Shown piece after piece: positions 35,785 through 42,698 of a DNA stretch of 64,000 nucleotides. The notes below the pieces were generated by a model, which was given only the letters and a program-made list of their open reading frames with translations, was not told the DNA's origin and made no database searches. Origin of the DNA: Coprococcus sp. GTDB lineage: Bacteria > Bacillota_A > Clostridia > Lachnospirales > Lachnospiraceae. How positions within the stretch are numbered: the first letter of the stretch is position 1; every line of letters begins with the position of its first letter. The translations under genes and the position numbers were made by a program. The stretch spans positions 19,050 to 83,049 of the forward strand of contig JAGANU010000006.1 in the NCBI GenBank assembly GCA_017624085.1. The letters are read 5' to 3'.

Positions 35785-36705
35785 ATGGAAGAATATAACC
35801 TTGAAGCCTGTCCAAACTGGTCAGGAAATAGAATAGATAAACTGTTATCGGAATATTTTGACAACTATTCAAGATCCTTCATCAAAAAACTATTTGATGA
35901 AGGATTCGTTCTTGTAAATGGAAAGGCAGTAAAGTCCAGCTACAAGGCAAAGGAAAATGATATTATTGACATATCTGTACCGGATCCAACAGATATAAAC
36001 ATTGAACCGGAAAATATACCTCTTGATATAATTTACGAGGATTCTGACATTATATTAGTAAATAAGCCAAAAGGTATGGTTGTACATCCCGCTCCGGGGC
36101 ACTACAGCAATACCCTTGTAAATGGGCTTATGTATCACTTCAAGGACTCCTTATCCGGAATTAACGGGGAGCTTAGACCCGGAATTGTTCACAGAATCGA
36201 TATGGATACTACAGGAATACTCGTTGTGTGTAAAAATGACAACGCCCACCGTATACTTTCAGAACAGCTAAGCCGCCACAGCATCACAAGGAAATACTAT
36301 GCCATAGTACACGGAAACATAACGGAAGATGAGGGAACGGTAGATAAGCCAATAGGACGAAATCCTAAGGACAGGAAGAAGATGGCAATCAATGAAAGAA
36401 CCGGAAGGAGAGCAGTAACACACTACAAGGTACTTGAGCGCTTTCATAACCAATATACTATGATAGAATGTCAGCTTGAAACCGGAAGAACCCATCAAAT
36501 CAGGGTTCATATGGCAAGTATAGGACACCCTATTTTAGGTGATTGTGTCTATGGGCCAAAGAAATGTCCGTACAAGCTTCAGGGACAAACCCTCCATGCA
36601 GGAGTATTGGGCTTTATTCACCCTACAACAAACAGCTACGTTGAATTCACATCCGAGCTGCCTGATTACTTCAAAGACCTTATTATTAAGCTTCGAAACA
36701 TATAG
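35785..36705 (+). CDS. RluA-family 23S rRNA/tRNA pseudouridine synthase
   Basis: 306-residue pseudouridine synthase. N-terminal S4 RNA-binding domain (RIDKLLSEYFDNYSRSFIKKL) and the catalytic domain with IVHRIDMDTTGILV carrying the active Asp, plus GRTHQIRVHMASIGHPILGD. Family RluA/RluD; the lspA neighbour fits the Bacillus ylyB arrangement. The exact target position cannot be read from sequence. RBS AAAGGAGCTTT. Confidence 0.93.
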   Translation: MEEYNLEACPNWSGNRIDKLLSEYFDNYSRSFIKKLFDEGFVLVNGKAVKSSYKAKENDIIDISVPDPTDINIEPENIPLDIIYEDSDIILVNKPKGMVVHPAPGHYSNTLVNGLMYHFKDSLSGINGELRPGIVHRIDMDTTGILVVCKNDNAHRILSEQLSRHSITRKYYAIVHGNITEDEGTVDKPIGRNPKDRKKMAINERTGRRAVTHYKVLERFHNQYTMIECQLETGRTHQIRVHMASIGHPILGDCVYGPKKCPYKLQGQTLHAGVLGFIHPTTNSYVEFTSELPDYFKDLIIKLRNI

Positions 36706-36713
36706 GTTTTTAG

Positions 36714-36742
36714 TTTACATATTATTGGTGAAATGTTATAAT
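36714..36742 (+). promoter_or_regulatory. Sigma-A promoter of the cytidylate-kinase-like gene
   Basis: TTTACA (36714-36719), 17 bases, TATAAT (36737-36742). It starts right after the pseudouridine synthase stop and lies ~65 bases before ATG 36806. Confidence 0.85.
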
Positions 36743-36805
36743 ATTCTATATAGTTCTTATGTATATTTGTACATATAGCATAATTTTGGGATTGGAGTGA
36801 TTATT

Positions 36806-37420
36806 ATGGCCGGAAACAAGATAATTACAATAGGAAGGCAGTTCGGCAGCGGAGGCAGGCAGATTGGAGAGGCTCTTGCAAAGAGAATGGATGTTCCTTT
36901 CTATGATAAACAGCTTTTAAAGGAAGCTGCCAAGGAAAGTGGTATCTGTGAGGAGATATTTGACAGCTTTGATGAAAAGCCTACTAACAGTTTCCTTTAT
37001 TCCCTTGTTATGGATCCATACTCCCTGGGCTTTGGAGGTTCAACGGAATTGCCACTGAACCACAAGGTTTTTCTAGCTGCATTTGACACAATAAAGAGTC
37101 TTGCTGAAAAAAACGGCTCATGCGTCTTTGTGGGAAGATGTGCAGACTATGCTCTTCGTGATATGGATAACGTCGTGAATGTCTTTATTTACGGAGATCT
37201 TGAAGACAGAGCCAAGCGTGTTGCAGAAGACAAGGGGATAACCGAGTACAGAGCGAAGGATCTTATCAAGAAGGAAGATAAATCAAGAGCTTCATATTAC
37301 AACTACTATACATCAAAGAGATGGGGAGATATGAAAGGCTACGATATCTGTATCAATACATCGAGGTATGGAATTGAAAAAACCACTGATATTCTGTACG
37401 ATATCATATGTAACTACTAG
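36806..37420 (+). CDS. Cytidylate kinase-like family protein
   Basis: 204-residue P-loop kinase of the cytidylate-kinase-like (AAK6167/AAA_26) family common in Lachnospiraceae. It begins NKIITIGRQFGSGGRQIGEALAKRMDVPFYDKQLL, a modified P-loop (RQFGSGGR) instead of GPAGSGKST. Later VFVGRCADYALRD and AKRVAEDKGITE resemble nucleotide kinases. The substrate is uncertain; true Cmk is probably encoded elsewhere. ATG 36806 was chosen for TTGGAG upstream. It has its own promoter and terminator. Confidence 0.85.
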   Translation: MAGNKIITIGRQFGSGGRQIGEALAKRMDVPFYDKQLLKEAAKESGICEEIFDSFDEKPTNSFLYSLVMDPYSLGFGGSTELPLNHKVFLAAFDTIKSLAEKNGSCVFVGRCADYALRDMDNVVNVFIYGDLEDRAKRVAEDKGITEYRAKDLIKKEDKSRASYYNYYTSKRWGDMKGYDICINTSRYGIEKTTDILYDIICNY

Positions 37421-37440
37421 TAAACCGAAAACTATGTAAC

Positions 37441-37479
37441 AAATAAACCGCTGGCACAATAACCGGCGGTTTATTTTTT
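37441..37479 (+). terminator. Rho-independent terminator
   Basis: AAATAAACCGC (37441-37451) pairs with GCGGTTTATTT (37466-37476), ending in six T. Closes the kinase-like transcript. Confidence 0.88.
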
Positions 37480-37498
37480 AAATGAAAGGAGAAATGCC

Positions 37499-38827
37499 AT
37501 GAAAAAATTACGAAACGGACTTTTCGTTTTTGCCTTGCTTTTTACAATGATACTTTTTAAGCCTGTAACTGCATCAGCAAAGGAGCTGTCAAACGAAGAT
37601 TTTACAGATATATCCATATCTATAACGGACAAAGATGGCCCGGCACTACAAATGGGCAGCCGTATAAAGGCACCGGCGGATGCTTTTGATGTAACATGTA
37701 CTGACACAAACGGCTATTTGTGGGAGATTGTTCCCGGCAGTTCTTACTGGAAAGACATGACAGGCTACAGACTTTCCACATCCGATACGGCATCTTGCTG
37801 TTTGATTAATCTCCATCTATGTCTTGTTCCTGTTCTTAAGGATGAGGATACCGGATTTACTGATGGTTGTTTTACAAGTGAAAATATAAAATCAATATCC
37901 ATGAATGGCTATGAGCTTGACACACAGTACAAGCCGGACGGATCCGGTACAGCTATACTGATAGACGTAACATATGTGTATATTGATATGCAGGGAGAGA
38001 CTTCCACCGGCTTCTATATTGCAGGTCAGGAGGCTTCTGTTATTGCAAGCGAGGTTGACGGCAGTCATTTTTGCGGATGGTCAGGCACTTATTACATAGA
38101 CGGCGTTACAAAGTCTATTGAATTCGCAGATCCGGCCGCTCCAAAAACTACATTTGTCGTTCCTACATCAACACTTATTATATCTATCAAGCAGTCCCTA
38201 GAGGAGCATACAGCTCCGGTTGCTGCCTTGGCACCTGCAACTACAGCAAAGGATGGGAAGCTTGTGTATTCATGTGGCACGTGCAAGAAAACCTTAAGTA
38301 AAACAACTGTTCCAAGAATTGCAAGCATAAAGCTGTCTGCCACATCCTGTACGTACAATGGCAAAGTCAGAACACCTTCTGTAACCGTAAAGGACAGAAC
38401 CGGTAAAGTTCTTGTTAAGAACACGGATTACACCGTCAAGTATGGCGCAGGAAGAAAAAATGTAGGCAAGTACGCTGTTAAGGTTACCTTCAAGGGCAAA
38501 TACAGTGGCGAAAAGCTTCTTTATTTCAAGATAAACCCAAAAGGTACAAACTTTACAAGGAAGCTGTCAGGCTCAAAGAAATTCGCTGTAAGATGGGCAA
38601 AACAGGCAACTCAGACAACCGGATACCAGATACAGTATTCCAGATACAGCAATTTCTCCGGTGCAAAGACTTTAACGATAAGAAATAATACAACTGTTAC
38701 TCAGAAAATATCAGGCTTACTTGGCAACAAAAAATATTATGTTCGCATAAGAACTTATTACAAGTCAGGAAGTGCTGTATATTATTCCGGCTGGTCCAAG
38801 ACAATAAGTGTTGTGACAAAACCATAG
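37499..38827 (+). CDS. Secreted protein with Ig-like/YDG-type and fibronectin type III domains
   Basis: 442 residues. A Sec signal peptide ends at ASA-KE near residue 28. An N-terminal unknown region (~30-250) is followed by a CxxC segment (YSCGTCKKTL), a repeat-type domain (TYNGKVRTPSVTVKD ... NTDYTVKYGAGRKNVGKY ... GKYSGEKLLYFKI) and a C-terminal fibronectin type III domain (YQIQYSRYSNFSGAKT ... YYVRIRTYY). This C-terminal layout is frequent in Lachnospiraceae surface proteins. No LPXTG anchor or surface-layer repeat is seen. Probably an extracellular binding protein of unknown ligand. RBS AAAGGAGAAATGCC. Confidence 0.75.
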   Translation: MKKLRNGLFVFALLFTMILFKPVTASAKELSNEDFTDISISITDKDGPALQMGSRIKAPADAFDVTCTDTNGYLWEIVPGSSYWKDMTGYRLSTSDTASCCLINLHLCLVPVLKDEDTGFTDGCFTSENIKSISMNGYELDTQYKPDGSGTAILIDVTYVYIDMQGETSTGFYIAGQEASVIASEVDGSHFCGWSGTYYIDGVTKSIEFADPAAPKTTFVVPTSTLIISIKQSLEEHTAPVAALAPATTAKDGKLVYSCGTCKKTLSKTTVPRIASIKLSATSCTYNGKVRTPSVTVKDRTGKVLVKNTDYTVKYGAGRKNVGKYAVKVTFKGKYSGEKLLYFKINPKGTNFTRKLSGSKKFAVRWAKQATQTTGYQIQYSRYSNFSGAKTLTIRNNTTVTQKISGLLGNKKYYVRIRTYYKSGSAVYYSGWSKTISVVTKP

Positions 38828-38841
38828 ATTGATGTCAGTAT

Positions 38842-38896
38842 TTTCGTAACGACCTTAACACAGTAGGCACTAGGAGATGGATCGTCGTTTACGAAA
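38842..38896. repeat. Inverted repeat TTTCGTAACGAC / GTCGTTTACGAAA
   Basis: TTTCGTAACGAC (38842-38853) faces GTCGTTTACGAAA (38884-38896), 12-13 bp with a single-base bulge and 30 bases between. The TTTTCGTAA core also occurs in the left arm of the dif-like site at 41126, 2.3 kb away. It could be a folded RNA element or paired protein-binding half-sites. Confidence 0.45.
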
Positions 38897-39042
38897 GGCT
38901 TCTGATATGGCAAAGGAACATCATAGATTTCTCGGTTCTCGGTATTATGGTGCTATTTCTAATATACCAGAATGATTAAAACTCTATGATATTCTGCATA
39001 TTTATAATAATACTGAAAATTTTTATAGAATTGTTAGAAAAC

Positions 39043-39073
39043 AGGAGTCGGATAATTCCGACTCCTATTTTTG
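39043..39073. terminator. Bidirectional terminator between convergent genes
   Basis: AGGAGTCGGA (39043-39052) pairs with TCCGACTCCT (39057-39066). ATTTTTG follows on +, and GTTTTC follows on -. It can serve both the secreted-protein gene and the ttcA-like gene. Confidence 0.85.
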
Positions 39074-39209
39074 CGTCTGAAAGCAATGTCTTTTCAGACA
39101 CAGATGTCAAGCTGATACTTTGGTTGCTTTTTAATTTTCAAAGTGATACACTATTTTAAGAAAATAGACTGATAACAAGGGTTTCTCCCTTAGCATTTAA
39201 AACCTTATA

Positions 39210-39929
39210 TTAATGTCTATACCAACCATCAAGATTTGCTCCTTCAATTGCAGATATGATTCTGTCCTTTACATCCGGAACTCTTTCCTTTAAGGTGTCA
39301 ATTATCTCTTTGCTTTCCTGACGCTTTGTAGCCCCGTCAGCAGGGCATGGATTCTTGCAGACCGGTAAGTCATTATTATCTGAAAAAGCTCTTATTTCGC
39401 CTTCTAATGCATAAATAAGCGGTCTTATAAGTGTAAGGCCCGATTTTTCAAGATGTGTGACAGGAGAGAAGGTATGAATACGACCCTCATATAGCAATGA
39501 CATAAGGTAGCTGTCTACAACATCATCCTTATGATGGGCATAAGCAATCTTATTGCAGCCAAGCCTTATAGCGCAGTCATTAAATGCTCCTTTTCTCATG
39601 CGGCTGCACAAAGAACACGGACTTTTTTCATGTCTATGGTCAAACACAATTTCTCCTATCTGAGTCTTTTCAACTGTATAGTTTACATTAAGTCTGTCAC
39701 AAAATTCTTTTAATCTGTCAGTATTAAAATCGGGGAAACCAAGGTCAACCGTAATGGCCTCAAGGGAGAACTTTGCAGGGTAGAATTCTGAAAGCTTAGA
39801 TAGAGCAAGCAGGAGAGTGAGACTATCCTTTCCACCTGAAATACCTACAGCAATTCTATCGTTATCCTGAATCATATTGTAATCTGTAACGGCTCTTCTA
39901 GTATATGAAAGAAGCTTTTGTAATTTCAT
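39210..39929 (-). CDS. TtcA-family tRNA thiolation protein
   Basis: 239-residue PP-loop ATP pyrophosphatase of the TtcA/TilS superfamily. PP-loop SGGKDS near residues 30-35; CSLCSRMRKG (CxxC) and a later Cys in CKNPCPADG match the TtcA pattern that binds an iron-sulfur cluster for 2-thiocytidine-32 synthesis. TilS is less likely because of these cysteines and the short length. The first gene with a known family on the - strand; the recombinase gene lies just upstream (24 bases), so the two may be co-transcribed. Confidence 0.85.
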   Translation of the reverse strand: MKLQKLLSYTRRAVTDYNMIQDNDRIAVGISGGKDSLTLLLALSKLSEFYPAKFSLEAITVDLGFPDFNTDRLKEFCDRLNVNYTVEKTQIGEIVFDHRHEKSPCSLCSRMRKGAFNDCAIRLGCNKIAYAHHKDDVVDSYLMSLLYEGRIHTFSPVTHLEKSGLTLIRPLIYALEGEIRAFSDNNDLPVCKNPCPADGATKRQESKEIIDTLKERVPDVKDRIISAIEGANLDGWYRH

Positions 39930-39953
39930 CTATTTTTCCTCGTTTATCACTTT

Positions 39954-41015
39954 TTATAAATTATTCTTTCTCTTTTCCCTTAGCTTTACCTCGTTTCTAT
40001 GGGCACGTTTTCTTTCCTCATCCATGTCTGCATAATGCTTTCTTGTCGTATTTACATCTGAGTGACCAAGCACATCTGCAACAAGGTAAATATCATCTGT
40101 GGCTCTATAAAGCTCAGTGCCAAAGGTACTTCGAAGCTTGTGAGGCGTAATATGCTTTAACGGAACAGATGTTGAGGAATACTTTTCCACAATATTCTCT
40201 ACAGAGCGAACACTTATTCGCTTCAACTGTCCGGATAAAAATAATGCATCCTCATGACCGTTTTTTGGAATTAGCTTTTTTCTTTCCTCAAGATAATCTG
40301 ATAAAGGTCCCTCTGCTTCATCACTAAAATATACGTAAGCCTCCTTGCCGCCTTTTCGTATAATACGTATGCGCATATTGTCAAAATCAACATCATTTAT
40401 ATCGATTCCTACACACTCAGATACACGCATTCCTGTGCTTAACATAAGTGACATGAGCGCTAAGTCACGTTTCATGTTTTTCTCATGAAATTTTTTTTGT
40501 CTCCCGGAAAGATTGCTGCCATATTCAACGGAATCAAGAAAGTTTGCAACCTCATTTGGCTCCATACGAATAATCTGTTTCTCATGTATCTTAGGCATAT
40601 CAACCTTTTCAACAGCGTTGGAGGTGATACGGTTATTCTTATAAAGATACGCAAAAAATACTCTGAGGGCAGAAAGCTTTCTCTTTAATGCCTGCTCACC
40701 ATTCGTATATGTACGGCCATTTTTCGTGTAAAGCCTCATTGCATCTAAAAATTCTTCAATATCCTCAGCCTCAAGTCTGCTTAAATCATCCGTCTTTATA
40801 TCCATAGGTGTTTTGTTCTTGAAATAGGGGTTGTTCTCACATAGATAATCAAAAAATATCTTAACATCTCTGGCATAGCCAAGCCTGGTTCTGGTGGAGG
40901 TTGTGTTCTCCAAGCCTCTAAATGCGATCGTGACATACTGCGGCAGCTCCCTCAAAATATTTCTAAGAAGCATTATGTTGTGTTCATCAACCTGTTTGCT
41001 ATAATTCCTTGCCAT
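39954..41015 (-). CDS. Tyrosine recombinase, XerS-like
   Basis: 353-residue tyrosine recombinase. The N-terminal core-binding domain starts with LRELPQYV and TRLGYARDVKIFFDYL, as in XerS. The catalytic domain has R197 (STGMRVSE), a hairpin Lys (RKGGKEA), H292-x-x-R295 (PHKLRSTF), H318 (LGHSD) and Y328 (KHYADM), all intact. Length and layout resemble the ~356-residue single-protein XerS of streptococci rather than ~300-residue XerC/XerD (comparison from memory). No phage genes surround it. A dif-like site lies ~100 bases upstream. RBS CGGAGGATTT. A phage-type integrase remains the alternative. Confidence 0.8.
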   Translation of the reverse strand: MARNYSKQVDEHNIMLLRNILRELPQYVTIAFRGLENTTSTRTRLGYARDVKIFFDYLCENNPYFKNKTPMDIKTDDLSRLEAEDIEEFLDAMRLYTKNGRTYTNGEQALKRKLSALRVFFAYLYKNNRITSNAVEKVDMPKIHEKQIIRMEPNEVANFLDSVEYGSNLSGRQKKFHEKNMKRDLALMSLMLSTGMRVSECVGIDINDVDFDNMRIRIIRKGGKEAYVYFSDEAEGPLSDYLEERKKLIPKNGHEDALFLSGQLKRISVRSVENIVEKYSSTSVPLKHITPHKLRSTFGTELYRATDDIYLVADVLGHSDVNTTRKHYADMDEERKRAHRNEVKLREKRKNNL

Positions 41016-41102
41016 AAATCCTCCGTTATATTAAAATGTAAGTTAAATATACAATAAGTGTGTTTGTTCGTATCATAAGTTCCTTATATAAATATAGCAT
41101 AA

Positions 41103-41122
41103 ATGTGGCATTTTTGCCACAT
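41103..41122. promoter_or_regulatory. Perfect palindrome ATGTGGCA-4-TGCCACAT
   Basis: Eight-base perfect arms with a 4-base centre. On the - strand it covers where the -35 of the recombinase promoter would fall, so it could be an operator. As a terminator it is less likely: on + it is followed by ATTTTTT, but no + transcript enters. Confidence 0.5.
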
Positions 41123-41161
41123 ATTTTTTCGTAAAACCTGAGTTTAGCGAATAAATATGTG
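41118..41161. other. dif: dif-like recombination site candidate (44-bp imperfect palindrome)
   Basis: Seventeen of 22 positions are symmetric about 41139.5. Read as a Xer site it gives 11-bp arms TTTTCGTAAAA (41126-41136) and TTTAGCGAATA (41143-41153, 8 of 11 symmetric) around a 6-bp centre CCTGAG, flanked by CACATAT/ATATGTG. It lies upstream of an intact XerS-like gene, the arrangement known for dif-SL/XerS in streptococci. No experimental support. Confidence 0.45.
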
Positions 41162-41277
41162 TTTAATATCACTTCTATTTTTATTTATGTAATATCAATA
41201 CTTTATACCCCCCACATATCGTGTGGTTTTGAGAAATCAATAAGTAAAATCACAAATTCTGCACTACGTCTTATTGC

Positions 41278-41307
41278 AAAAAAATGCAGGAGAAATATTC
41301 TCCTGCA
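41278..41307 (-). terminator. Rho-independent terminator of the LysM gene
   Basis: TGCAGGAGAA (41285-41294) and TTCTCCTGCA (41298-41307) form a perfect 10-bp stem; on the - strand seven T follow (41284-41278). It separates the LysM gene from the recombinase gene. Confidence 0.92.
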
Positions 41308-41341
41308 AAAATAAAGGATAAAGTGAAAAAATAAATATGAA

Positions 41342-41671
41342 CTAGTTCATGGCATTAACCTTATAATATGGAACTAACAGATTCGTTCCGGCTTCAATTG
41401 ATGAGGCGTGGTTTAAATGATTGATCGATACTACTTCATCAATATATTCCTGAGTTGATGAATACTCATCCGTCATATATGTCTCAGCTATGCTCCAAAG
41501 CGAATCTCCGGAGTTAATCTCTATACAAGTATAATACTTTGTACTGGAATGTGTTGCATCTGCTTCTGAAGCGTCCTTCTGAAATACAGCCACATAGGCA
41601 ATTGCAAGAACTATAATTGAAACAATGATTGTAATCTTCTTATCACTGATAAAACGTACTATCTTATTCAT
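41342..41671 (-). CDS. Small membrane LysM protein, probable SOS division inhibitor (YneA-like)
   Basis: 109 residues: a short cytoplasmic N-terminus, one transmembrane helix (KITIIVSIIVLAIAYVAVF), and a LysM domain (CIEINSGDSLWSIAETYM ... INHLNHASSIEAGTNLLVPYY). This is the architecture of Bacillus YneA, which blocks division during DNA damage and is encoded divergently from lexA, exactly as here. Its promoter carries LexA boxes. ATG 41671 has AGGAGGG upstream; the longer frame from 41698 would begin in a LexA box. Function inferred from architecture and regulation. Confidence 0.85.
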   Translation of the reverse strand: MNKIVRFISDKKITIIVSIIVLAIAYVAVFQKDASEADATHSSTKYYTCIEINSGDSLWSIAETYMTDEYSSTQEYIDEVVSINHLNHASSIEAGTNLLVPYYKVNAMN

Positions 41672-41691
41672 ATCCTGTACCCTCCTGAAAC

Positions 41692-41705
41692 TGAACATGT
41701 GTTTG
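41692..41705. promoter_or_regulatory. LexA box A
   Basis: TGAAC-ATGT-GTTTG, close to the Firmicutes consensus CGAAC-N4-GTTCG. It lies between the LysM promoter and its start codon. Confidence 0.75.
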
Positions 41706-41715
41706 TTATGCTTGT

Positions 41716-41744
41716 ATTATATCGAACAGATGTTTTTCAGTCAA
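41716..41744 (-). promoter_or_regulatory. SOS promoter of the LysM gene
   Basis: On the - strand TTGACT (41744-41739), 17 bases, TATAAT (41721-41716). LexA box B lies entirely in the spacer, so repressor binding would block RNA polymerase. Confidence 0.9.
41723..41736. promoter_or_regulatory. LexA box B
   Basis: CGAAC-AGAT-GTTTT, located between the -35 and -10 of the LysM promoter. Confidence 0.85.
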
Positions 41745-41753
41745 GACCTTTTT

Positions 41754-41767
41754 CGAACATTTGTACG
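41754..41767. promoter_or_regulatory. LexA box C
   Basis: CGAAC-ATTT-GTACG, one mismatch from a perfect CGAAC-N4-GTTCG palindrome; it lies just upstream of the LysM -35 box. Confidence 0.85.
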
Positions 41768-41872
41768 ATATTATACTACAAGTAGAAAATTATCTTTTTT
41801 CGTTCTTTATGTACTAGTTATACATTAATATGTGTTCGTTTTTTTCCACATAACATTATTTTTTATTATTTC

Positions 41873-41886
41873 AGAACATTCGTTTG
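41873..41886. promoter_or_regulatory. LexA box D
   Basis: AGAAC-ATTC-GTTTG, overlapping the -35 box of the lexA promoter. Confidence 0.8.
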
Positions 41887-41912
41887 CAATATCAGAACAT
41901 ATGTGCTATTAT
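41883..41912 (+). promoter_or_regulatory. lexA promoter
   Basis: TTTGCA (41883-41888), 18 bases, TATTAT (41907-41912). Box D covers the -35 and box E the spacer, which fits autorepression. Confidence 0.7.
41894..41907. promoter_or_regulatory. LexA box E (weaker)
   Basis: AGAAC-ATAT-GTGCT: one good half-site and a partly matching second half, in the spacer of the lexA promoter. Confidence 0.55.
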
Positions 41913-41921
41913 TTGTACATA

Positions 41922-41935
41922 AGAACATGTTTTAC
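41922..41935. promoter_or_regulatory. Possible LexA half-site F
   Basis: AGAAC-ATGT-TTTAC: only the first half matches; it lies downstream of the lexA -10. Kept because it continues the GAAC array. Confidence 0.35.
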
Positions 41936-41974
41936 CTTGTTCACGATTCCATACACAATCAGGAGGTTTTATTT

Positions 41975-42595
41975 ATGGGAAAGGGTAAGATATCTGATAA
42001 ACAGATGCAGATTCTTGAATATATAAAGGAACAGCAGTTGATGAAGGGCTATCCGCCTTCCGTAAGGGAGATTTGTAAGGCTGTTGACCTCAAGTCAACT
42101 TCTTCCGTTCATGCACACCTGGCAACGCTTGAGGAGAATGGATATATTAGGCGCGATCCGACCAAGCCAAGAGCTATAGAGATTATTGATGATGATTTTG
42201 CCTTAAACAGACGAGAGGTAATCAATATTCCTATTGTAGGTCAGGTTGCAGCAGGGGAACCGATTCTGGCTACCCAGAATATTATGGATTACTTCCCTGT
42301 TCCACCGGAATATATACACAACACCAACAACCAGACCTTTATGCTCCGTGTTAAGGGAGAAAGCATGATTAACATAGGAATAAATGACGGAGATCTCCTT
42401 ATCGTAGAGCAATGCTCTTCTGCCTCCAACAGAGATATTGTTGTAGCGCTAATTGAGGATGGTGCTACTGTTAAAAGATTTTTTAAAGAGAATGGTCATA
42501 TAAGGCTCCAGCCGGAGAATGATTATATGGATCCTATCATTGTTGATCACTGTGATATTCTTGGTAAGGTTATTGGTCTTTTCAGACAAATGTAA
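41975..42595 (+). CDS. lexA: LexA repressor
   Basis: 206-residue SOS repressor. The N-terminal winged helix (ISDKQMQILEYIKEQQLMKGYPPSVREIC ... SVHAHLATLEENGYIRRD) is followed by the self-cleavage domain: scissile A93-G94 in GQVAAGEPI and the catalytic pair S130 (GESMINIG) and K167 (GATVKRFF). ATG 41975 was chosen for AGGAGG at 41961-41966; the frame extends back through the promoter. Divergent from the LysM gene, with shared LexA boxes. The only + gene right of the strand switch. Confidence 0.98.
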   Translation: MGKGKISDKQMQILEYIKEQQLMKGYPPSVREICKAVDLKSTSSVHAHLATLEENGYIRRDPTKPRAIEIIDDDFALNRREVINIPIVGQVAAGEPILATQNIMDYFPVPPEYIHNTNNQTFMLRVKGESMINIGINDGDLLIVEQCSSASNRDIVVALIEDGATVKRFFKENGHIRLQPENDYMDPIIVDHCDILGKVIGLFRQM

Positions 42596-42634
42596 TATGC
42601 TGTCTACATATATAACATATAACATTACATACTA

Positions 42635-42665
42635 AAAAAGCTTCAACATTGTGTTGAAGCTTTTT
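42635..42665. terminator. Bidirectional terminator between lexA and the HD-GYP gene
   Basis: AAAAAGCTTCAACA (42635-42648), loop TTG, TGTTGAAGCTTTTT (42652-42665). A 14-bp symmetrical stem with T-runs on both strands, between convergent genes. Confidence 0.92.
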
Positions 42666-42698
42666 ACATTGGAATATATTTGTCTTTATATGTATATT

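Larger units (their letters stand above)
38828..39209. other. 382-base convergent intergenic region
   Basis: No confident gene. It holds an inverted repeat (38842-38896), a 32-codon ORF on + (38877-38975, reading MDRRLRKASDMAKEHHRF...) whose AGGAG directly abuts the ATG and which I do not recognise, a strong bidirectional terminator, and a second hairpin GTCTGAAA/TTTCAGAC at 39075-39099 without a T-run. Confidence 0.6.
41016..41341. other. 326-base intergenic region upstream of the recombinase gene
   Basis: No coding potential seen; very AT-rich. From left to right it contains the probable recombinase promoter (a TATATT -10 on the - strand near 41092), palindrome 41103-41122, the dif-like repeat 41118-41161, a smaller palindrome CCACA-5-TGTGG at 41212-41226, and the terminator of the LysM gene (41278-41307). 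Confidence 0.6.

Noticed and set aside
39075..39099. Hairpin GTCTGAAA/TTTCAGAC considered as a second terminator
   Set aside because: No T-run on either strand; the neighbouring 39043-39073 hairpin is a far better terminator.
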